A stretch of DNA of 49,793 nucleotides. It comes from Rhodoblastus sphagnicola. GTDB lineage: Bacteria; Pseudomonadota; Alphaproteobacteria; Rhizobiales; Beijerinckiaceae. Below are positions 44,502-49,793 of the stretch, piece after piece. The position numbers and the translations under genes were made by a program. How positions within the stretch are numbered: the stretch's first letter is position 1; each line of letters begins with the position of its first letter. Location: assembly GCF_002937075.1 (NCBI RefSeq), contig NZ_NHSJ01000089.1, forward strand, positions 1 to 49,793, written 5' to 3'. The notes under the pieces are model-generated. The model saw only the letters and a program-made list of their open reading frames with translations, was not told the DNA's origin and did not search any database.

Positions 44502-44787
44502 GCTTCTGCCCAATCCCACGCCGGGCGAAATTTTGCTGGAAGAATTTCTGGCGCCGATGGGCCTGAGCCAGAACGCGCTCGCGCGCGCGCTCAACGTGCC
44601 GCCGCGCCGCATCAATGAAATCGTGCTTGGCAAACGCGCCATCACCGCCGACACGGACTTGCGGCTGGCGCGCTATTTTGGCCTGTCGGAAGGTTTTTTC
44701 CTTGGTCTCCAAGCCGACCACGACCTCATGCGGCGCCGCCGCCAGATCGGCGATGATTTGCGGAGAATCAACCCGCGCGCGGCGTGA
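44473..44787 (+). CDS. higA: HigA-like antitoxin (XRE-type)
   Basis: DNA-binding antitoxin that neutralises HigB and represses the operon. From ATG 44473 (with GGGAGGAG just upstream) it has 104 residues. The core is PTPGEILLEEFLAPMGLS, followed by the helix-turn-helix QNALARALNVPPRRINEIV and GKRAITADTDLRLARYFG, the known HigA pattern. The strong ribosome site compared with that of higB would favour antitoxin excess. It overlaps the toxin gene by 29 bp. Confidence 0.92.
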   Translation: MSKSSITADELLPNPTPGEILLEEFLAPMGLSQNALARALNVPPRRINEIVLGKRAITADTDLRLARYFGLSEGFFLGLQADHDLMRRRRQIGDDLRRINPRAA

Positions 44788-44814
44788 GAAGGGAGACGGG
44801 TTGAGGCGCGAGAC

Positions 44815-44829
44815 GGATGGGCGCCATCC
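44815..44829. terminator. Short hairpin between higA and recN
   Basis: GGATGG-GCG-CCATCC is a perfect 6-bp stem with a 3-nt loop between convergent genes. It is short and has no T run, so its role is uncertain. Confidence 0.25.
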
Positions 44830-44832
44830 CCG

Positions 44833-46503
44833 CTACTCCGCCCCATCCATCAGCTTCGCCGCCGCCGCGCGCGCCTCGTCGGTGATGGTCGCCCCCGACA
44901 GCATCCGCGCGATTTCCTCGAGCCGGTGGCGGTCCTCCAGCGGCGCCACGCTGGTCGCGGCCCGCGCCCCCTTGTCGGCCAGATCCTTGGAAATACGCAG
45001 ATGCTTTTCCGCCCGCGCCGCCACCTGCGGCGCATGGGTCACGGTGAGAACCTGCACCTTTTCCGCCAGCCGCGCCAAACGCTGGCCGATGGCGTCGGCG
45101 ACCGCGCCGCCCGCGCCCGAATCGATCTCGTCGAACACCAGCGTCGGCGCCGAGCCGCGATCGGCCAAAACCACTTTCAGCGCCAGCATGAAGCGCGACA
45201 GTTCGCCCCCCGAGGCCACTTTCATCATCGGACCGGGCCGGGCGCCGGGGTTGGTCTGCACCCAGAACTCGATTCTTTCCGCGCCATCGGCGTTGGCCCC
45301 GGCCTCGTCGGGCGTGATCCGCGTCGAGAACCGCGCCCGCTCCAGTTTCAGCGGCGCCAATTCGGCGTTGACGGCGCTGTCGAGATCGCCAGCGGCCTTT
45401 GTTCGCGCCTTGCTCAAGGTGGCGCAGCAGGCGCGAAACTCCGCCTCGGCGGCAGCCCGCTCGGCTTCCAGTTCCTTCAGCCGGCTCTCGCTCGCGTCGA
45501 GCGCGGCGAGTTCGCCGGCGATCTTTTGCGCCAGGGCGGACAGGCTTTCCACCGGCGCGCCATATTTTCGCGCGGCGGCGCGCAGAGAAAACAGCCGCTC
45601 CTCCACCCGCTCCAGATCGCGCGGATCGAAGCGCGCGTCCTTCAGCGCCTGGTCCAGCGTGGCCTGCGCGGCGTCGAGCGCGTTCAGCGCGGCGTCAAGC
45701 GCTTGCAGGCAGGGGTCGATCAGGTCGGGCGCCTGCGACTGGCGGCGGTCGAGCCGCCGCAGCACGCCCGACAGCAGCGCCAGCGGCGAGCCGTCGCCGG
45801 ACACGGAGTCCTGGGCGTCGCGCAGATCGCCAAACACCTTTTCGGCCTGCTGCATGGCGGAGCGCTCGGAGGCCAAGCGCTCCTCCTCGCCCGGTTCGGG
45901 CCGCAGCTTGGACAGATCTTCAAAAGAGTGCCGGAGATAATCGGCCTCCTTGCGCGCCAGTTCGATTTTTTCCTGCTCGTCGCGCAGCAACCGTTCCGCA
46001 TGGCGCCAGCGCACATGGGCCGAGCGCGTCGCTTCGCTCAACGGCTCCAACCCGCCGAAGGCGTCCACCAGCGTACGGTGCAGAGCGGGATCGGCCAAAG
46101 CCCGGTCGTCGTGCTGGCCATGAATTTCCACAAGCTCCCGGCCGATGGCGCGCAAAATCTGGATGCTGACGGGCTGGTCGTTGATATAGCCGCGGCTGCG
46201 GCCGTCGGCCATTTGCACGCGGCGCAGGATCAGGTCGCCATCGACGGGAATTTCCTGATCGGCGGCGATCTGCCGCGCCGGATGGTCGAGCGGCGCATCG
46301 AAAGCCGCGATCACCTGCCCCTGGGACTGGCCGGCGCGCACCAGGGAGCCGTCGCCGCGCCCGCCGAGCGCCAGCGAGAAGGCGTCGAGCAGAATGCTCT
46401 TGCCGGCGCCGGTTTCGCCGGTGAGCACGGTCATGCCGCCGGAAAACTCCAGCTCCAGCCGATCAATCAGCACGATGTCGCGGATGGCGAGCTGGACGAG
46501 CAT
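44833..46503 (-). CDS. recN: DNA repair protein RecN
   Basis: SMC-like ATPase of double-strand break repair. Walker A is GETGAGKS at residues 29-36; a long coiled coil (about 155-365) with an Ala/Arg/Glu-rich middle separates the halves; the signature is in ASGGELSRFMLALK and Walker B in LVFDEIDSGAGG, followed by VLTVTHAPQVAA. The 556-residue length is normal. It follows bamD on the same strand, with two tandem hairpins in the 143-bp gap. ligA, which usually follows recN in related bacteria, is absent here. Confidence 0.96.
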   Translation of the reverse strand: MLVQLAIRDIVLIDRLELEFSGGMTVLTGETGAGKSILLDAFSLALGGRGDGSLVRAGQSQGQVIAAFDAPLDHPARQIAADQEIPVDGDLILRRVQMADGRSRGYINDQPVSIQILRAIGRELVEIHGQHDDRALADPALHRTLVDAFGGLEPLSEATRSAHVRWRHAERLLRDEQEKIELARKEADYLRHSFEDLSKLRPEPGEEERLASERSAMQQAEKVFGDLRDAQDSVSGDGSPLALLSGVLRRLDRRQSQAPDLIDPCLQALDAALNALDAAQATLDQALKDARFDPRDLERVEERLFSLRAAARKYGAPVESLSALAQKIAGELAALDASESRLKELEAERAAAEAEFRACCATLSKARTKAAGDLDSAVNAELAPLKLERARFSTRITPDEAGANADGAERIEFWVQTNPGARPGPMMKVASGGELSRFMLALKVVLADRGSAPTLVFDEIDSGAGGAVADAIGQRLARLAEKVQVLTVTHAPQVAARAEKHLRISKDLADKGARAATSVAPLEDRHRLEEIARMLSGATITDEARAAAAKLMDGAE

Positions 46504-46520
46504 TCACGCTTTCCCGCCGA

Positions 46521-46628
46521 GCGGCGTACGAAAAAGTGGTTCCCTGTTTTTCGCAAATACGCCGCTTCAAGACAAGCAATGCGGCGTCTACGAAAAAAGT
46601 TGTCCCTGGTTTTTCGCAAAAACGCCGC
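46521..46628. repeat. Two tandem hairpin repeats between bamD and recN
   Basis: Units at 46521-46565 and 46581-46628 share one design: GCGGCGT outside pairs with ACGCCGC, and GAAAAA inside pairs with TTTTTC around a GTGGTTCCCTG-like or GTTGTCCCTG-like centre. The core recalls the AAGTGGACACCGG of the repeat at 7440-7483, so both may belong to one family. They could attenuate or terminate read-through from bamD to recN. Confidence 0.75.
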
Positions 46629-46646
46629 CCGAACGCAACACGCCGC

Positions 46647-47531
46647 TCAGCTCATTCCGACCTTGCGAAAAATCTTGGAGATCCAGGAATCCTGGCTTTC
46701 CTTGGGCGCCAGGCCCTGGCCCTTGAGCCGGTCGAAGGCGTCCTGGTAGAACGGCGAGTTGGGGAAATTGGCGCCGAGCACGGCCGCGGCCGTCTGCGCC
46801 TCCGGCGTCACGCCGATGGCGAGGTAGCATTCGGTCAGGCGCTCCAGCGCCTCCTCGGCCTCGCGGGTGGTCTGGTACTTGAAGAGAACCTCGCGGAAGC
46901 GATTGATCGCCGCCGCGTAATTTTCCTTCTTCATGTAATAGCGCCCGACATTCAGCTCATAGGCGGCGAGCTGGTCGCGCGCCACTTGCAGCTTGTAGCG
47001 GGCGTCGGCGGCATAGTCCGACTTGGGATATTTATCCACAACGGTCTGGAAATAGCGCATCGCCTTGGCCATGCCGGCCTGATCGCGATGGATGTCGGGC
47101 ATGTTCTCGAACAGGGCCTGTCCGGCGAGATAGGTGGCGTAGGCCGCCTCGGGCGTGGTGGGATAGAGCGAGAGATAGCGGTCGGCGGCGGTGGTGGCGT
47201 CGGTGGCCTTGCCGTCGCGGTAATTGGCGTAAACCTCCATCAACAGCGCCTTGCGCGCCCATTGCGAGAAGGGATACTTCTTCTGCATGTCGCCGAATTT
47301 CTTCGCCGCCCCCTCGTAATCGCCCTTTTCGAGCTTGGTCAGGCCCTCATTGTAGAAGTGGTCGGCCGGCACCTGCGGATCGACCTTTTGCTCATATTTC
47401 GAGGGGCCGAACGGATTGAGATCGTCCAGCGAAAAGGCCCAGGCGGAGGAAACGGACATGGGCGCGCCGGGCAGGGCGAGCGCCGCCAGCGCAACAAGCA
47501 GTTTCAGGCCAGATTCGCGTTTCGGATTCAT
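46647..47531 (-). CDS. bamD: Outer membrane assembly factor BamD
   Basis: TPR-repeat component of the BAM complex that folds outer-membrane proteins. The 294-residue product starts at ATG 47531 and has a signal sequence ending SAWA before FSLDD. Several TPR helices follow (ADHFYNEGLTKLEKGDYEGAAKKF, KYPFSQWARKALL, AAINRFREVLFKYQTT). Unlike the usual BamD, the signal has no lipobox cysteine; the only Cys is in LTECYLAIG. The chain would thus be cut by signal peptidase I and not lipidated, unless an alternative start is missed. It follows lpxC in the conserved order. Confidence 0.9.
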   Translation of the reverse strand: MNPKRESGLKLLVALAALALPGAPMSVSSAWAFSLDDLNPFGPSKYEQKVDPQVPADHFYNEGLTKLEKGDYEGAAKKFGDMQKKYPFSQWARKALLMEVYANYRDGKATDATTAADRYLSLYPTTPEAAYATYLAGQALFENMPDIHRDQAGMAKAMRYFQTVVDKYPKSDYAADARYKLQVARDQLAAYELNVGRYYMKKENYAAAINRFREVLFKYQTTREAEEALERLTECYLAIGVTPEAQTAAAVLGANFPNSPFYQDAFDRLKGQGLAPKESQDSWISKIFRKVGMS

Positions 47532-47754
47532 CAAGGCTCTCTGGACAGGTTTGCGCGACGGCCAAGTTGCGCGTCGCACCGCGCGGGAGCGCGTCTCCAC
47601 GCTTGTTTAACGGATGTCGCGTCGCGGCGCTAGCGCGGCGCTCGCTCACAGAAGCCGAGCTTTTGCGGCGAATTTAAGTCATAAGCGCAATTGCCTCAAG
47701 CAAAGGGCGCCGGCCTCGCGGCGGCGCCCTGCCGGTTCAGGCAAACAAGGCGAC

Positions 47755-48720
47755 TCAGCCGCGCTCGGGCATGAAGGCGGGGCTAACGGCGAGGCCGAGA
47801 TCGGCGCGCGCGCCGGCGCGATGGGGAACCGGGGCCTCGACGAAGCGCCAGGCTTTCTTGTCGGCGAACAAAGCGTCGAGCACGGCGACATTCATCTTGT
47901 GGCCGCCGCAATAGGACTGGTAGGCGCCGATCAGCGGCGCGCCGGCCAGCGCCAGATCGCCGACGGCGTCGAGCATCTTGTGGCGGACGAATTCGTCGGA
48001 AAAGCGCAGGCCCTCGGGATTGAGGATGCGGTCGCCGTCGATGCCGACGGAGTTTTCCAGCGACGCGCCGAGCGCGAAACCCATTTTCGTCAGCTTCTCG
48101 ACATCGGACAGGAAGCCGAAGGTGCGGGCGCGGGCGAGTTCGCGGCGGAAGGCGAGCGGATCAAGGTCGAGGATTTTACGCTGGCGACCGATCGCCGCAT
48201 TGTCGAAATCGATCTCGACATCGAGGCGGAAGGAATCGGGCCGGGCGTTGCGGTCGGCGGGGCGCAGTTCGGAATAGCCGCGGCCGTGCTCGATGCGCAC
48301 CGTCTTGAGAATCTTGATGAAGCGGCGCGGCGCGTCGAGATGGCTCACGCCGGCGCGGTCGATGGCCTCGACGAAGGCGGCGGCGGAGCCGTCCATGATC
48401 GGGGTTTCCGGCCCGTCGACCTCGATCAGGCAATTGTCGATATTGAGGCCGCGCAGGGCGGCGACCAGATGCTCGATGGTGGCGACGAGATTCTTGCCGT
48501 CCTCGCCGATCACCGTGCACAGGTCGGTCATGGTGACCTTGGAATGGCGGGCTTCGATGCGGCGGCTGGCCCCATTGGCGAGGCCGGTGCGCTGGAACAC
48601 CAGGCCGGTTCCAGCTTCGGCGGGATTGAGGACGAGGCGGACGGGCTTGCCCGAGTGAACACCAATGCCTCCGGAGACGACGACGCGAGTCCGCAGCGTG
48701 GTCTGTTGGGTCGACTTCAT
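47755..48720 (-). CDS. lpxC: UDP-3-O-acyl-N-acetylglucosamine deacetylase LpxC
   Basis: Zinc deacetylase catalysing the committed step of lipid A synthesis. The 321-residue form starts at ATG 48720; ATG 48726 two codons earlier is equally possible. H84 in TIEHLVAAL, His and Asp in VRHKMLDAVGDL form the zinc site, and the catalytic His is in GGHKMNVAV. IDNCLIEVDGPE, PIMDGSAAAFVE and LENSVG are also conserved. It lies between ftsZ and bamD, the normal order for Hyphomicrobiales. Confidence 0.97.
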   Translation of the reverse strand: MKSTQQTTLRTRVVVSGGIGVHSGKPVRLVLNPAEAGTGLVFQRTGLANGASRRIEARHSKVTMTDLCTVIGEDGKNLVATIEHLVAALRGLNIDNCLIEVDGPETPIMDGSAAAFVEAIDRAGVSHLDAPRRFIKILKTVRIEHGRGYSELRPADRNARPDSFRLDVEIDFDNAAIGRQRKILDLDPLAFRRELARARTFGFLSDVEKLTKMGFALGASLENSVGIDGDRILNPEGLRFSDEFVRHKMLDAVGDLALAGAPLIGAYQSYCGGHKMNVAVLDALFADKKAWRFVEAPVPHRAGARADLGLAVSPAFMPERG

Positions 48721-49192
48721 TCGCATCCCGATCTTTTCTCGCCCCGCCACATCCGCGGGAACGTTTCGTTTCTGACCGGCTTTCGCCACATTTCGCCCAA
48801 AACCCCGAATTTCCCTTTGAACCGAAAGCCTCGGGAACCGAAAGTCTCGGGCGCGGCGCGCCTGTTGTGGAGCCGGCCGCGACAAACCTTCGGAAACGCT
48901 TGAGTTTCAGAAGGGAATCGCCAACGGCGCAACCGCGATGTGCTGCTCCACGGCTAGAAGGTAACTTTGAGCGCCGGTCAATCCAAATCAAACTTTCTTA
49001 CGGCTCTGTTACAAATTTAACCGTGTTTTCGCCACGACCTTGCGTCAGCATATTGACAGTGATTCGCAAGCAGAAGCCTTTGGTATTAAGGATTTCTTCA
49101 TAATTCAACCCTCGGCCGGGACGAATCAATTGTGGCGGCGCCGCGCCGATCGGATCGCCCGCCGTTTTGCTCTGCGACAAGTCTGCGACACG
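48721..49192. other. Gap between ftsZ and lpxC
   Basis: About 470 bp with no convincing gene. The part 48970-49110 is AT-rich and presumably holds the lpxC promoter on the minus strand, but no clear -35/-10 pair could be chosen. The long leader may allow separate regulation of lpxC from ftsZ. Confidence 0.35.
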
Positions 49193-49217
49193 AAAAAACC
49201 CGCCTCGCGGCGGGTTT
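49193..49217 (-). terminator. Intrinsic terminator of ftsZ
   Basis: AAACCCGCC and GGCGGGTTT form a 9-bp stem with a 4-nt loop. On the minus strand the hairpin runs into further Ts, six in a row in all. It lies about 35 bp after the ftsZ stop. Confidence 0.8.
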
Positions 49218-49253
49218 CCGAATGAATCGTTCTTTGCCCGGATCGGGGCGCGA

Positions 49254-49793
49254 TCAGCGGTTCTGGCGGCGCAGGAAGGCCGGAATCTCCAGTTGGTCCT
49301 CCTCGGAGCGCTGCAAGGGGCGGCCCTGGGCGTCGAGGGCGCCGGCGGGCCGCTGCTGCGGCGGGCGCTTGGCGTATTCGGCGTGAACGGGGGAGGGCTG
49401 CTGCTGCTGATAGTTCGAGGGCGACGCGATCCGCGGCTGCTGCGCGGTCTCGGACTGGTGGGCGCGCAACTCGTCGGCGCGGCTCATGCCGAAATTGGCG
49501 AGACGCTCCAGCAGGGTGCGGCGGCGCGATTCCGGCTCGCCCTCGTTGGGGGTTTGCGCGCGCAAAAGGCTCTGGCCGGGCAGCGGCAGGTCGTCGATGC
49601 TGGGCATGCGGCGGGCCTGCTGCGGCTGTTCCGCCGCCGGGGGAATGTAAACCTGAGGCGCCTGCGGCTGCGCGTCACGGCGCTGCTGGGGGGCGGCGAC
49701 GGGCTCCCGATAGGGCTGCGGCGCCACGCGCGTGATCTGCACGTCGGCGTGTTGCGGGGCGTAGCCCTGCGGTTCGGCCGAGGGGGCGTAGGC
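49254..49793 (-). CDS. ftsZ: Cell division protein FtsZ, C-terminal part (cut by the window edge)
   Basis: Only the last 179 codons are in the window. They contain the Pro/Gln-rich disordered linker (QPQAPQVYIPP, MPSIDDLPLPGQ) and the conserved C-terminal peptide LEIPAFLRRQNR that binds FtsA and other partners. RRTLLERLANFGMSR is a short helix seen in alphaproteobacterial FtsZ. The tubulin-like GTPase domain lies outside. An intrinsic terminator follows, then lpxC downstream on the same strand. Confidence 0.93.
   Translation of the reverse strand, partial: AYAPSAEPQGYAPQHADVQITRVAPQPYREPVAAPQQRRDAQPQAPQVYIPPAAEQPQQARRMPSIDDLPLPGQSLLRAQTPNEGEPESRRRTLLERLANFGMSRADELRAHQSETAQQPRIASPSNYQQQQPSPVHAEYAKRPPQQRPAGALDAQGRPLQRSEEDQLEIPAFLRRQNR

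Noticed and set aside
1-49793. tRNA, rRNA, CRISPR, prophage or insertion sequence
   Set aside because: No cloverleaf-like sequence, regularly spaced repeats, transposase, integrase or phage gene was seen on reading; a tRNA or Rfam scan would be decisive.

Overview
The window is a GC-rich stretch of an alphaproteobacterial chromosome, most likely a member of the order Hyphomicrobiales (Rhizobiales) near the Beijerinckiaceae/Methylocystaceae. This is inferred from gene order and families: ftsZ-lpxC-bamD-recN, ntrY-ntrX ... dat-hfq-hflX, an IalB-family protein, a NadQ-type NAD regulator, the hopanoid radical SAM enzyme HpnJ, and several palindromic repeat families that I know as typical of this order. 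No genus can be fixed from the sequence alone. No rRNA, tRNA, CRISPR array, prophage or transposase was seen.

Layout from left to right. 0.1-5.6 kb: a class A penicillin-binding protein, a stand-alone isochorismatase-like enzyme, and a divergent dihydroorotase / YgfZ pair. 5.9-9.4 kb: an accessory stretch with an OprB-like porin, a 41-residue secreted peptide gene and a chemotaxis receptor gene bracketed by palindromic repeats. 9.5-14.6 kb: an AhpD-like protein, a small membrane protein, a tightly overlapping tag - HD hydrolase - tyrosine phosphatase - NUDIX/winged-helix (NadQ-like) operon, and a phytochrome-like PAS_2/GAF/receiver protein without a kinase. 14.6-17.6 kb: YchJ, a secreted Pro/Ala-rich protein, YchF, a small GIY-YIG nuclease between inverted palindromes, and a 59-residue conserved-looking protein. 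17.7-22.4 kb: overlapping recF-recQ, then hpnJ. 22.4-26.2 kb: a translationally coupled pair, a periplasmic solute-binding protein followed by a membrane GGDEF/EAL protein. 26.5-31 kb: an IalB-like protein, a DxD glycosyltransferase-like protein, a hydroxypyruvate-reductase-like dehydrogenase, a mazEF-type toxin-antitoxin pair and a ferredoxin-reductase-like flavoprotein. 31-40.8 kb: ntrYX, then an accessory insert (DUF4239 protein, EamA transporter, LysR regulator), then dat-hfq-hflX. 40.8-49.8 kb: an ABC-F - CDF transporter - PAP2 phosphatase operon on the minus strand, higBA, recN, bamD, lpxC and the 3' end of ftsZ.

The core themes are envelope biogenesis (PBP1A, LpxC, BamD, HpnJ, FtsZ), recombination and repair (Tag, RecF, RecQ, RecN), nitrogen and RNA regulation (NtrYX, Hfq), and sensing (chemoreceptor, cyclic-di-GMP protein, phytochrome-like regulator). 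The three accessory stretches (about 5.6-9.4, 22.4-26.2 and 34.7-37.9 kb) read by eye as less GC-saturated than the core genes, and two of them carry copies of the same 121-bp palindromic element in opposite orientation.

The observations most worth a second look are the solute-binding protein / GGDEF-EAL pair (similar in layout to NspS-MbaA), the GIY-YIG gene between inverted palindromes, the 121-bp three-hairpin element, a BamD with no lipobox cysteine, the kinase-less phytochrome-like receiver protein, and the isochorismatase gene with two palindrome-embedded Shine-Dalgarno sequences. No single large undescribed system was evident.
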